From Streptomyces sp. LUP47B (GTDB taxonomy: Bacteria; Actinomycetota; Actinomycetes; Streptomycetales; Streptomycetaceae): a stretch of DNA of 64,000 nt. Positions 8,619 to 16,590 of the stretch are shown here, in pieces. The stretch is from the NCBI RefSeq assembly GCF_001746295.1, contig NZ_MJAH01000002.1:601762-665761 (forward strand), given 5' to 3'. Made by a program: the position numbers and the translations under genes. The notes beneath the pieces were generated by a model. The model was given only the letters and a program-made list of their open reading frames with translations. It was not told the DNA's origin and ran no database searches. The first letter of the stretch is position 1, and each line of letters starts with the position of its first letter.

Positions 8619-8793
8619 GGCCGGCGACTGGTCGGAAGCGTCCAGGGCACCGCGCCACCGGCGCATCCTCGGCGTTGGCTGGACATCCTCGGTCCGACCT
8701 GGCCAGAGGCAAGTCAGGACGGCCTGAACCAGGGTGGGTGATGCGGATGATGGAACGCCTCAGCTCCCGCAGCTCGACCGACGTGGTGCTGAA

Positions 8794-9918
8794 TCATTGG
8801 TCATCAGCGGCTGGTTCTGCGTCGTAGGGCTCGAATTCGATGTAGTCGAGGGGGTCCTCGTCGCGGCGTCCGAGCGGGGGCAGCCCCTCGGTCGCGAACC
8901 GGCCGCGCAGCCACTCCAGCACGGTTGTGGTGAGGTCTTCGTTGAGCGGTGGGCCTTGGTCGGCATGGCGCGGCACGACGATCAACGGCCAGTCGTCCGG
9001 CGTGGCCCCTTCGGTCAGCCAGCACAGTTGGTCGCCGTCGATGGAATCGGCGAAGGGCAGGAATCCCCCGGGCTCGGGATAGACCGCCAGGGGGTGATAC
9101 TCAGGGAACTCGGCTCGCTGCCCCTGGTAGGTCTCGGCGTACCACTCGGCCCACGGTGTGAGCGCGTACTGGTCCTCGCCGAAGGGGATGTTGAAGCGGA
9201 GCCAGCCGCACCAGGTGCCGGCCCCGTACCGCTCCATCAGTCGTACGTACTCGCCGGGCAGACGTGTACCAAGCCGTTCGTAGAGCCAGTCCCAGTTGTG
9301 CTTACCGAGCGAGGGTGTCTCCGGCGGCGGGACGAGTGCGGTCAAAGTCTCCAGCCCGCTGCCCGTGGTGAGCGCTGCCCGCTGCTGAGCAGTTGGCTCC
9401 GGTCGCCGAGGCGGCGGTGTCCACGGGGTGTGCTCCAGGTCGCTTTGCATGCCACTTCGGGTGGCCACCGGGCGCATGCCGTCGGCCACGAGCCGGGCCA
9501 GCGTCGGCACGAGCGGGGTCGCGAAGCGCCGCCAGGGGTCGCGGCCCGCGTTCTCGTCGTCCTGACAGTGCATGACGACCGGCCACTGGTCGGGGTCGTC
9601 GGATGCTGTGGTGTCCCAGTAGAGGGTGTCGGCGGTACGGGTGGCGCCGAACGGAAGGACGCCGGGGGCGTCACGCCGAGCCTGCTGGACCCACGCCCCG
9701 TAGTCGAACCAACCGCGGTTGACACCTGGCATGTGAAGCCAGAGCCAGGCGCCGATGTCGAGTGGTCCGTACACGGCGACGATGGCCTTGTAGTCGGCGG
9801 GCAGGCTCGTCCCCAACCAGGACTCGACTGCCGCCCAGTCGACAGGTACGGCGTGGTCGGCCGGCGGATCGCCGAAGATCTCGGCGAAGGCGTTGACGTG
9901 CGGATCTGAAGCATTCAC
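8794..9918 (-). CDS. Tandem SMI1/KNR4 (SUKH) domain protein
   Basis: 374 residues from a GTG preceded by AAAGG at nine bases. Two SUKH-type units are visible: residues about 15-150 (WLGTSLPADYKAIVAVYGPLDIGAWLWLH) and about 220-355 (ERLGTRLPGEYVRLMERYGAGTWCGWLRF with DQLCWLTEG). SUKH proteins are often immunity proteins against polymorphic or contact-dependent toxins. No toxin gene is adjacent, so this may be an orphan immunity gene or may serve another role. A 25-codon reading frame with a strong ribosome binding site lies 14 bp upstream on the same strand. Confidence 0.75.
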   Translation of the reverse strand: MNASDPHVNAFAEIFGDPPADHAVPVDWAAVESWLGTSLPADYKAIVAVYGPLDIGAWLWLHMPGVNRGWFDYGAWVQQARRDAPGVLPFGATRTADTLYWDTTASDDPDQWPVVMHCQDDENAGRDPWRRFATPLVPTLARLVADGMRPVATRSGMQSDLEHTPWTPPPRRPEPTAQQRAALTTGSGLETLTALVPPPETPSLGKHNWDWLYERLGTRLPGEYVRLMERYGAGTWCGWLRFNIPFGEDQYALTPWAEWYAETYQGQRAEFPEYHPLAVYPEPGGFLPFADSIDGDQLCWLTEGATPDDWPLIVVPRHADQGPPLNEDLTTTVLEWLRGRFATEGLPPLGRRDEDPLDYIEFEPYDAEPAADDQ

Positions 9919-9932
9919 GGGTCTATGGACCT

Positions 9933-10010
9933 TTACCGGGAGCAGAAGACGACTGCCACCGCGTAGAAGGCCAGTGGCGCGTAGTCGCCGTGCCGTACGG
10001 CTCGCAGCAT
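9933..10010 (-). CDS. 25-residue small protein upstream of SUKH gene
   Basis: The ATG at 10010 is preceded by GAGGAGG at good spacing. Nearly all codons end in G or C. The product MLRAVRHGDYAPLAFYAVAVVFCSR has a basic N-terminus and a short hydrophobic C-terminal half, so it may be membrane-associated. The stop is 14 bp before the SUKH start, suggesting one transcript. It might also be a leader peptide or the tail of a lost gene. Real translation is supported only by the ribosome binding site and codon bias. Confidence 0.4.
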   Translation of the reverse strand: MLRAVRHGDYAPLAFYAVAVVFCSR

Positions 10011-10176
10011 GTGGCCTCCTCGGGTGCATGGTCAGAGGATCTTCCTACTGGTGCAGATCTCGGACAAGTGGTGCTTCGCCGTGGGGCCTTGATGGCCGGG
10101 GCAGGCTACTGAGGTGACCCCGAAGGCGCGATGTCCTTCGGGGCGTGCGGCAGGGGTTCGGGTTCAGGCGTTGTAG

Positions 10177-10545
10177 CCGCCGTGGGAGGTCGCCACCTCC
10201 GAGCAGATCGCGACCAGCGCGAACACCAACCCGGTGGTGATCAGGAGGCTGCTCGGCGAGCTGCGCAGGGCCGGGCTCGTGGAGTCCCGGCGGGGCGCGG
10301 GCGCCGACTGGTCGCTGGCACGCGAGCTGGAGTCGATGACCCTGCTCGACGTGTACGAGGCAGTCGAACCCGGCCCGCTGTTCGCGATGCACCGCACCAC
10401 CCCGGACCAGGAATGCGTGGTGGGTCACGGCATCCAGCAGGCAATGCAGGGCATCTACGAGGGCATCGAGGAGACCCTGAGGCACGAGCCGGCCCGCGTC
10501 ACGCTCGAGAACGTACTCCGGGACGTACTCGCGGCACCTCGATAG
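10177..10545 (+). pseudogene. 5'-truncated Rrf2-family regulator
   Basis: In frame from a TAG at 10174, the sequence reads WEVATSEQIATSANTNPVVIRRLLGELRRAGLVESRRGAGADWSLA, the recognition half of an Rrf2 winged helix, and continues to a normal C-terminus (DVLAAPR). Intact members start about 20 residues earlier with a helix of the type NSRFAVAVHVLTLLA, which is missing; no start with a ribosome binding site replaces it. A remnant translated from GTG 10234 would lack most of the HTH. The upstream flank does not encode the missing helix in any frame I checked. Confidence 0.65.
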
Positions 10546-10699
10546 TGCCGCATCAGGCAACGTTCGCCCTGTCGACGACGGCGCGTAGGTGCCGGTCGTC
10601 GGCATAACGGTTTCGCCAGATGATGCGGATGATGCAGCGGCGGATCATGCTGCCCTGCTGCCGGGATGCGCCGGTTCCCGCCCGGAGCCGGCCGGGTGG

Positions 10700-11623
10700 T
10701 CAGTCCAGGGCGGGGCGTGTGCGGCGTGCGGTGTGTGCGGGCCGCCCGACTGCGGCGTACCAGACCAGGACCGCACATATGAAGGCCGTCGCCGCGGAGA
10801 CCAGTGACCTTGTGAGGGTGTCGTTCCGTGCGCCGGAAACGAGGGCGACGGCCATTGCCGACGTCAGGGTGATGACGGGCAGCGCACGGGGGCTCCACGT
10901 GGCGCCTGGCACGGCGGCGGGCGGCAGCAGCCAGGTTGCGAGGCCGTAGCAGGCACAGGCCAACAGTGTGGCTCCCAGCACTTCGCTGGGCCGGTGGCCG
11001 CCGGCGGTCGCGCTGTAGGCGGCGATGCAGGCGAGCCACAGCACACCGGCCGTGGCGACGTAGGGGCGGATGCGGGGGGAGACCACCAGGACGGCGGCGA
11101 GGGTCAGCGCGGCGGGGATGGCCGTGTGCCCGCTGGGGAAACCCTGATCAAGGAGGTTCTCCGGCGCGCCCACCAGATCGGGGCGGGGCAGGATGGTCGA
11201 CTTGAGCACATCCTGGCTTCCGGTCGTGAGAATGACGACCGCGAGCGCCGCGCATCCCTGACGCCAGCACCGCCGCACCAGGGTGAGGACCACGATGACG
11301 GCCAGGCCCACCATCAGGGTGGGCTTGGCGCTCAATTCCAGCGGCGGCAGGGGCGTCGAGCCGTATTCCGCTCCTGACAGGGGGTAGAGCCAGGCTTCTT
11401 CGCCGCCCTGTTCACCGAGACCGAACAGGGCGTTCTCAGCTCGTTGCCCCGACGGGGTGCAGATGGCGAGCAGATAGACCGTCAGGAACCCCAGGCTGTA
11501 CAGCAGAGCAGGCATCCACAGCCGTGTCGTACGCGACGGACCGGGGTCGTGGGGAGCCTCGGGGGCCTGCCTAGAGGCCCCCGGGCGGTGCGCGGGCAGG
11601 GGCTGAGAATCGTGCTGAGTCAT
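10700..11623 (-). CDS. PAP2 family membrane phosphatase
   Basis: 307 residues, multi-spanning. The three phosphatase motifs are present: KSTILPRPD (KX6RP-like), PSGHT, and SATAGGHRPSEVLG for the distal His. The usual SRxxxxxH is changed to SATAGGH, so the Arg of motif 3 is absent; activity is therefore less certain. The start at 11623 has GGAAG upstream. Likely substrates are undecaprenyl pyrophosphate or phosphatidic acid at the outer membrane face. The gene lies downstream of the PadR operon on the same strand after a 97-bp gap. Confidence 0.8.
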   Translation of the reverse strand: MTQHDSQPLPAHRPGASRQAPEAPHDPGPSRTTRLWMPALLYSLGFLTVYLLAICTPSGQRAENALFGLGEQGGEEAWLYPLSGAEYGSTPLPPLELSAKPTLMVGLAVIVVLTLVRRCWRQGCAALAVVILTTGSQDVLKSTILPRPDLVGAPENLLDQGFPSGHTAIPAALTLAAVLVVSPRIRPYVATAGVLWLACIAAYSATAGGHRPSEVLGATLLACACYGLATWLLPPAAVPGATWSPRALPVITLTSAMAVALVSGARNDTLTRSLVSAATAFICAVLVWYAAVGRPAHTARRTRPALD

Positions 11624-11720
11624 CGCTCTGTTTCTTCCGTCGGGGGGAGTTCGGTCACGCACGTCTTCCGGCACGCGGCACGTGGGCCGCCGGGCTCGGC
11701 CGGCCCACGGGGGTCCGCTC

Positions 11721-12677
11721 CTATTCGGCGAGTGCCTGCCCCTGTCGGCGCTGGGCGGCGATCGCCAGGGCGGGGAGGGGTGCGATCAGCAGGATGAGGA
11801 CGACCAGGTCCGGAAAGGACTGCATGAACGCGTCCGGCCGGACGACGATCGCCTGCGTGCGGACGATCGCGAACGCCGCGACGGGGATCAGCCACCGGTG
11901 GTCGCCGGTGGCGGCCGTCGCCACCCACGCGGCGATCAACGCGGCGACTTCGAGGACGAACAAGCCGCGCTGGAAAGCCGGACTGACGGAGATGATGTGC
12001 AGGCCCCCGGCCACGGACATGGCGAGGACGACGGGGGCCAGCCAGCGGTACGAGCGGCGTCGCAGACGGCTGGGACGGCAGAACGCCAGCACGGCGCACG
12101 CGGCGCACAGTACCCCCGACAGCACCAGGTCACGGGCCGTTATCGGGGCGCCGAGACCGTAGTAGCCCAGGCCCGCCTTGCCCTCGTCGCCGAAGAGGGT
12201 GCGGCCGGGGGACGTGGCGCCGGCCCACATCATGGCTGCCGCGGCCGGCAGCGCGATCCACGGTCTGCCGCGCAGCAGGGCGATCAGGCAGCCCAGCGGG
12301 AGCAGCCCGTAGGGCAGCAGCCGTATCCGGGTGGGGCCTTCGGCCCACGGGTACCAGCCGGAGAAGTGGAAGGCCATGGCGTGCTGTCCGGGGTCGATGT
12401 GCAGTGCCCAGTGCCACACATCCTGCAAGTACGGAACCAGCGCCAGCGCGGCGAGGGCCAGGGCGGCCAGATGGATGCCGTCCAGCCACCACGGCCGGGC
12501 CGTGTCGTCGACGACGGCACGGGCGCGGGCCTGCACACCGACGCGCACCAGGGCGGCGACTTCCCGCGGCGGGGGCCAGGAGCGACCGGGATACGCCTCG
12601 GACAGGCAGGCCAGCACCTCCTCTCCCTGCCGGGAACGGTAGGGCTCGGGATAGGCCGCAAGCAGCAGACGATTCAT
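11721..12677 (-). CDS. Integral membrane protein encoded with PadR regulator
   Basis: 318 residues. The N-terminal MNRLLLAAYPEPYRSRQGEEVLACLSEA is a short amphipathic region seen in PadR-partner membrane proteins (similar in layout to HAAS-type proteins). About seven to eight hydrophobic segments follow from residue 68 on. The start codon overlaps the PadR stop (ATGA), so the two are translationally coupled. It is probably the target or sensor partner of the regulator; the function is unknown. Confidence 0.7.
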   Translation of the reverse strand: MNRLLLAAYPEPYRSRQGEEVLACLSEAYPGRSWPPPREVAALVRVGVQARARAVVDDTARPWWLDGIHLAALALAALALVPYLQDVWHWALHIDPGQHAMAFHFSGWYPWAEGPTRIRLLPYGLLPLGCLIALLRGRPWIALPAAAAMMWAGATSPGRTLFGDEGKAGLGYYGLGAPITARDLVLSGVLCAACAVLAFCRPSRLRRRSYRWLAPVVLAMSVAGGLHIISVSPAFQRGLFVLEVAALIAAWVATAATGDHRWLIPVAAFAIVRTQAIVVRPDAFMQSFPDLVVLILLIAPLPALAIAAQRRQGQALAE

Positions 12678-13015
12678 GCCGGGGCCGCTCCGGCGTCCCG
12701 CGAGTGTCCGATGACGACGGCCGCCGCCTGCTGCATCCGCAGCGCCTCCCGGCCGAGCGCCTCGGTGCCGTCCTCGGTCAGCCGGTAGTAGCGCCGCGCC
12801 CGCCCGTCCACGATCTCCTCATGACCGGCGGCCACCAGCCCGGCCCGCTCCATCCGCTCCAGCGCGCCGTAGAGAGTGCCGACAGCGATCCGGAGCCGCC
12901 CGTCGGTGGCCCGCTCGGCAGCCTTGATGATGCCGTAACCGTGCAACGGACCGTCCATGAGTGCAGCCAGGATGAAGTACTGCGGTTCAGTCAAGGGCGG
13001 ATTCTGTCTGGTCAT
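12674..13015 (-). CDS. PadR-family transcriptional regulator
   Basis: 113 residues: TEPQYFILAALMDGPLHGYGIIKAAERATDGRLRIAVGTLYGALERMERAGLV is the PadR winged helix, followed by RARRYYRLTEDGTEAL for the wing and a short helical tail, as in the small subfamily-2 members. It probably represses its own operon with the membrane protein. The start is taken at the ATG 13015; an AT-rich dyad lies directly upstream. Confidence 0.85.
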   Translation of the reverse strand: MTRQNPPLTEPQYFILAALMDGPLHGYGIIKAAERATDGRLRIAVGTLYGALERMERAGLVAAGHEEIVDGRARRYYRLTEDGTEALGREALRMQQAAAVVIGHSRDAGAAPA

Positions 13016-13024
13016 GCATCGAGC

Positions 13025-13047
13025 ATATATCGAGCTGCGAAATATAT
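13025..13047 (-). promoter_or_regulatory. AT-rich dyad upstream of padR, candidate operator
   Basis: ATATATCG and CGAAATATAT form an imperfect inverted repeat ending 10 bp before the PadR start. Such AT-rich sequence is exceptional in this genome. Position and symmetry fit an autoregulatory operator covering the core promoter. Confidence 0.5.
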
Positions 13048-13099
13048 CTGCCAGCAATGGGTGGTCACCGGCAGCACTTCCAGGCCCGCGGCGAGCGTC

Positions 13100-13296
13100 G
13101 CCCTGTCTCGGGGGGTTCGGCGAGGTGGCCGTCTTCGAGGCGGGCGCCGGCCGGCGGGCTGTGCTCCGCGATGAGCGGCCCTTGCTGCTCGTAGTGGCCG
13201 GCGCACGGCGGGCACTGAGACGCCGGCACCTCGTGCCACCTCGCCGATGCGGATCGATCGCTCGGCCGCGGCCACTGTGACGGTCATGGGGATCAT
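13100..13296 (-). pseudogene. Frameshifted MerR-family regulator remnant
   Basis: On the minus strand the first frame gives ERSIRIGEVARGAGVSVPAVR, a MerR helix-turn-helix start. A second frame then continues with GHYEQQGPLIAEHSPPAG, the usual MerR continuation (xHYEQQGLL...SPAGHRRY). The two parts are out of frame, so a small indel near 13205-13215 broke the gene. The rest of the gene (effector domain) is absent; the frame runs into the padR promoter region. The divergent SDR gene and its MerR-type promoter remain intact. Confidence 0.75.
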
Positions 13297-13334
13297 GGGT
13301 GATTCCTCTCACCCGTGGCCCTGACGACCAGCAC

Positions 13335-13366
13335 TTGCCTCTGACGCCGGCGTCAGGTTTTAGCGT
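13335..13366 (+). promoter_or_regulatory. MerR-type promoter/operator of the SDR gene
   Basis: TTGCCT (13335-13340) and TAGCGT (13361-13366) are separated by an overlong 20-bp spacer that holds a perfect 14-bp palindrome, TGACGCCGGCGTCA. Long spacers with a central dyad are diagnostic for MerR-activated promoters. The ATG at 13373 is only six bases from the -10, so the mRNA is probably leaderless. Confidence 0.75.
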
Positions 13367-13372
13367 ACGGCC

Positions 13373-14101
13373 ATGGATATCAACAACTCCGTCGCCCTTG
13401 TCACCGGAGCCAACCGCGGCCTGGGCCGCGCCTTCGCCCAGCGCCTGCTCGAAAGGGGCGCCCGCAAGGTCTACGCGACGGCCCGCCGACCGGAGACCGT
13501 GGACCTGCCCGGGGTCGAGGTGCTGCCCCTCGACATCACCGACCCCGCGTCCGTGAGGGCCGCCGCCGAGGCCGCCCCGGACGTCTCGCTGCTCATCAAC
13601 AACGCGGGAATCAATACGGGGACCGACCTGGTGACCGGTTCGCTGGACGCGGTGCGGCACGAGCTGGAGACCAACACGTTCGGCCACCTGGGAATGATCC
13701 GGGAGTTCGCGCCGACGCTCGCCAGGAACGGCGGGGGCGCGATCGTCAACGTCCTCTCCGCCATGTCGTGGTTCGGGGGCGCGGGCGCCAACGCTTACCA
13801 CCTGACCAAGGCCGCCGCCTGGGCCATGACCAACGGCGTCCGCCTTGAGCTCGCCGAGCAGGGCACGCTCGTCACAGCGGTGCACCTCGGCCTGGCCGAC
13901 ACCGACATGGCGGCGGGCTGGCCCGTGGACAAGCTCGCTCCGTCGGACCTGGCAGACGCGGCGCTCGACGGTGTCGAGGCGGGCTCCGCCGAGGTACTCG
14001 CCGACCAGTGGAGTCGGGACATCAAGTCCCGTCTGCCGCTGACGCCGGAAGAGTTCAACTCCGCGATGGACCGCGCCCTGGCGGCGCTGATGGCGGCCTG
14101 A
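13373..14101 (+). CDS. SDR family oxidoreductase
   Basis: 242 residues, Rossmann fold. TGANRGLGRAF near residues 11-21 binds NAD(P); LLINNAG is the structural NNAG motif; catalytic Ser lies in VNVLSAMSW and Tyr/Lys in YHLTK. The classical SDR layout without extra domains suggests an alcohol or carbonyl reductase of unknown substrate. It is divergent from the broken MerR gene and has its own MerR-type promoter. If activation is needed, another MerR protein must supply it, or expression is now basal. Confidence 0.85.
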   Translation: MDINNSVALVTGANRGLGRAFAQRLLERGARKVYATARRPETVDLPGVEVLPLDITDPASVRAAAEAAPDVSLLINNAGINTGTDLVTGSLDAVRHELETNTFGHLGMIREFAPTLARNGGGAIVNVLSAMSWFGGAGANAYHLTKAAAWAMTNGVRLELAEQGTLVTAVHLGLADTDMAAGWPVDKLAPSDLADAALDGVEAGSAEVLADQWSRDIKSRLPLTPEEFNSAMDRALAALMAA

Positions 14102-14124
14102 GGGTTGCTCCCGTGCGTGGCAGC

Positions 14125-14337
14125 TCAGTTGCCGGACTGCTCGGCGAGGGTGTGCGCGACGAGGGCATTGGCGTGACCGTGGCCCAGCCCGTGCTCGGCC
14201 TTGAGCCAGTTCACGAGCTCCATGTGCTTGGTCAGGGGCGAGGAGTGGATGAGGCCCTTCCACTCCGCAATCGGGCGACCGTACTTCTTCTCGATGGACG
14301 GGAAGTAGCTGGCGGGGCCCTTCACGGTGGCGGTCAT
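14125..14337 (-). CDS. DUF4287 protein
   Basis: 70 residues. The sequence GPASYFPSIEKKYGRPIAEWKGLIHSS and the end ELVNWLKAEHGLGHGHANALVAHTL match the DUF4287 family, a small helical protein with the conserved LGHGHANALVA motif. AGGA precedes the ATG at 14337. Function unknown. Confidence 0.85.
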   Translation of the reverse strand: MTATVKGPASYFPSIEKKYGRPIAEWKGLIHSSPLTKHMELVNWLKAEHGLGHGHANALVAHTLAEQSGN

Positions 14338-14467
14338 GTCAGCCGTCCTGTCTGTCCGTTGTGTTGCTTCGGTGTTGTCGCTGGTATGACCGAGGGGCAG
14401 CAACGGAACCATCGGTCGATGAAGGTGCGCTGCGTCACACCTCGTGCTTGCCGATGTGCGGGGCTGG

Positions 14468-14920
14468 TTACTTGTCGGAGTGACACGCACTCTGCTTCTC
14501 CGGCAGGTCCAGTTCCGCCCACACCGTCTTGCCGACCGTGAGCCTCTCCACCGCCCAACGGCCCGCCAGCACGCGGACGATGAGCAGCCCACGGCCGAAC
14601 TGATCCTCAGCGTGGGCCGGTTGGGTGCCGGGCAGGCGTTCTCCTCTCGGGTCGGTCACCGCGATGCGGAGGGCGGTGTCGGTGAGGGTCGTCTCGACGC
14701 GGAAGAGACGGTCTCGTAGGCAGCCGTGCAGCAGGGCGTTCGTGCACAACTCGCTTGCCAGGAGCGCTGCGTCACCGGCGAGGTCGGGGTGGCCCCAGTC
14801 GACTGCGAGTCCGGCGACGCGTCTGCGGGCGAGGGGGATGCTGCGCGGGTACGGGGTGTAGCTGACCTGGTCGTAGCGGTCGTACGACTTGGGTGGACCG
14901 GGAGGGCAGGAGTCGGTCAT
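14468..14920 (-). CDS. GHKL ATP-binding protein (anti-sigma-factor-like)
   Basis: 150 residues with GGAGGAACCC upstream. The fold is HATPase_c: the N-box is in LLASELCTNALLHG, the G1 box is DPRGERLPG, and GRGLLIVRVLAGRW is the G2-like box. It belongs to the Streptomyces family of SpoIIAB/RsbW-like proteins. It is divergent from an XRE/DUF5753 gene and DUF397 gene, reproducing the whiJ-like (abaA-type) cassette known from Streptomyces development. Confidence 0.85.
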   Translation of the reverse strand: MTDSCPPGPPKSYDRYDQVSYTPYPRSIPLARRRVAGLAVDWGHPDLAGDAALLASELCTNALLHGCLRDRLFRVETTLTDTALRIAVTDPRGERLPGTQPAHAEDQFGRGLLIVRVLAGRWAVERLTVGKTVWAELDLPEKQSACHSDK

Positions 14921-15136
14921 GGGTTCCTCCGGGGAGCGGGGAGTCGGGGTGGCTCCGCCGTGCGGGCAGCACGGTGCACTTCCGCCAACTGGTTTCGCCA
15001 CGTGAGCGATCGAGTACTGAAGGTAGCGATGCGCTCACCCTGCGCGCAAGCGGTCCCGGGGAAATATGTCTCCAGTTTCGGTTGTGCTGTGGCTCCGGTG
15101 AACCGCACACTGGCCACGATCAGGAGGTGACCCGAG

Positions 15137-16018
15137 GTGTCCACAGGCCAGTTCACGCGCGGAACCCGCGTATCCACCGTCCTCGCGCGCAAGTTGGGCG
15201 GTGAGCTGCTGAGGTTGCGGGACCGGGCCGGCCTGACCCAGCCGCAGGCTGCGGAGGCGCTGTCGGCGACGGCCGCCAAGGTGGCCAAGATGGAGCGCGG
15301 GTGGGTGCCGTTCCGTGATCCCGACATCAAGATCCTGTGCGAGCTGTACGGCGTAACCGATCCGAAGGCCGTGGAACGGCTGTTGAGCCTCGCCAGGACC
15401 GACCGGGAGCGCCGCAAGGCCAAGGGGTGGTGGAACCAGTACCCCGAGCTGCGTTCCCTGGTGGAGTACGTCGCCCTGGAGGACATCGCGACCGGCATCC
15501 GGACCTGGCAAGGGGCCTTCGTCCCGGGTTTGCTGCAGACGCCGGACTACGCCAGGGCGCTGGCGATCGGCAACGCCGACTGGGACGAGCCGGGTGAGAT
15601 CGAGCGGTTCGTTGAGGCGAAGGTCGCCCGGCAGGGGCGGCTGACGGACAGCAGCCCGCTCGATCTGTGGGCCGTTGTCGGCGAAGGAGCTCTGCGTCAA
15701 CTGGTCGGCGGCCGTGAGGTCATGCGGACCCAGCTGGATCACCTCGTCGAGGTGTCCCGGCTCCCCAACGTAAAGCTTCAGGTGGTCCCGTTCCTCGCGG
15801 GCTCCCACCCCGGCATGACCAGCGCCTTCAGTGTCGTCTCCTTCGCCGAACCCGGCGCGATGGACGTGGTCTACATGGACACGACCTCGTCTACGCTGTG
15901 GCTGGAGAGCGAGGCGGACGCCGCACGGCACAACACCAAGTTCGAGCGGATCGCAAGGAACGGACTCGCTCTTCACGATTCCGTCGAGTTGATCGAACGC
16001 ATCCGCAAGGAGCTGTGA
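15137..16018 (+). CDS. XRE regulator with DUF5753 domain (WhiJ-like)
   Basis: 293 residues from a GTG with AGGAGGTGA seven bases upstream, nearly a perfect anti-16S match. The N-terminal helix-turn-helix is GGELLRLRDRAGLTQPQAAEALSATAAKVAKMERG (about residues 17-51). The DUF5753 domain starts around residue 110, with WQGAFVPGLLQTPDYARALA and FSVVSFAEPGAMDVVYMDT. In whiJ-like loci such a DNA-binding protein is antagonised by the small DUF397 protein encoded next to it. The DUF397 start overlaps its stop. Confidence 0.9.
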   Translation: MSTGQFTRGTRVSTVLARKLGGELLRLRDRAGLTQPQAAEALSATAAKVAKMERGWVPFRDPDIKILCELYGVTDPKAVERLLSLARTDRERRKAKGWWNQYPELRSLVEYVALEDIATGIRTWQGAFVPGLLQTPDYARALAIGNADWDEPGEIERFVEAKVARQGRLTDSSPLDLWAVVGEGALRQLVGGREVMRTQLDHLVEVSRLPNVKLQVVPFLAGSHPGMTSAFSVVSFAEPGAMDVVYMDTTSSTLWLESEADAARHNTKFERIARNGLALHDSVELIERIRKEL

Positions 16019-16206
16019 CCGTGCCGCACTTCGAGTTCGCCAAGTCCAGCCACAGCAGCGGCAACGGCGAGTGCGTCGAAGTCGCCCGCAATCTGCCCAG
16101 CGTCATCGCCGTCCGTGACTCCAAAAACCCCCACGGACCGATACTCCACGTCGTCCCCGACACCTGGACCACCTTCATACGGTCCCTGCACCACGCCCGC
16201 CCCTGA
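16015..16206 (+). CDS. DUF397 small protein
   Basis: 63 residues. It contains FAKSSHSSGNGECVEVARNLPSVIAVRDSKNPHGPILHVVPDTWTTFI, the full DUF397 consensus (SSxSxxxGxCVEVA...VAVRDSKxPxGPxL). The GTG at 16015 overlaps the upstream TGA by four bases; a second GTG at 16021 is an alternative. It is probably the partner of the XRE/DUF5753 protein. Confidence 0.9.
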   Translation: MTVPHFEFAKSSHSSGNGECVEVARNLPSVIAVRDSKNPHGPILHVVPDTWTTFIRSLHHARP

Positions 16207-16217
16207 CCACCACCCCC

Positions 16218-16473
16218 ATGACCTGGACCGAAGCCGAATACCTCGACCTCCTCCGGTCCGAGCGCCGCGCCTACGCCTGGGTCATGCGTCACCACGGCGG
16301 CATGTCACTGCCGAAGTCCTGGGCCGCGGCACTCGACTGCTACCCGTACGAACCCGCCGACGAGCCCCACCGCGGCCTGGCACTGGGCGATGAGCCGGAT
16401 CCACGGGCACCGTTACCCCGTAGAGCACCCCGAACTGGCCGACCCGTCCCCCGAGTACCGGGCCCTGACCTGA
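16218..16473 (+). pseudogene. Frameshifted small conserved protein of whiJ-like locus
   Basis: The first frame reads MTWTEAEYLDLLRSERRAYAWVMRHHGGMSLPKSWAAALDCYPYEPADEPHRGL. A second frame then gives AAWHWAMSRIHGHRYPVEHPELADPSPEYRALT and a stop at 16473. Both halves are well-formed protein with normal codon bias and look like one family, with an EAWHWAM segment normally joined to PHRGL by a few residues. The junction is at GGCCTGG (16375-16381). Continuing in the first frame instead gives an Arg/Pro-rich artefact. Confidence 0.6.
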
Positions 16474-16590
16474 CCCACTCCGGACAACGGCAGCAGACGC
16501 GGACGCGGGGAGGTCCCCAACAGGTCACCCCACCTCACCGCACCAAAAAACCCGTCGCCCCACCCCCGCCCCTCCCCCTACCCTCACCCC

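Noticed and set aside
10550..10640. Minus-strand sequence with MIRRCIIRIIWRNR resembling the C-terminus of DDE transposases
   Set aside because: Too short, no DDE motifs, no terminal inverted repeats; the resemblance is only hydrophobic/basic character.
12674..14263. Very long minus-strand open frames covering the SDR gene and its flanks
   Set aside because: Arg/Gly/Pro-rich translations typical of the antisense of high-GC genes; the SDR frame on the plus strand has all motifs.
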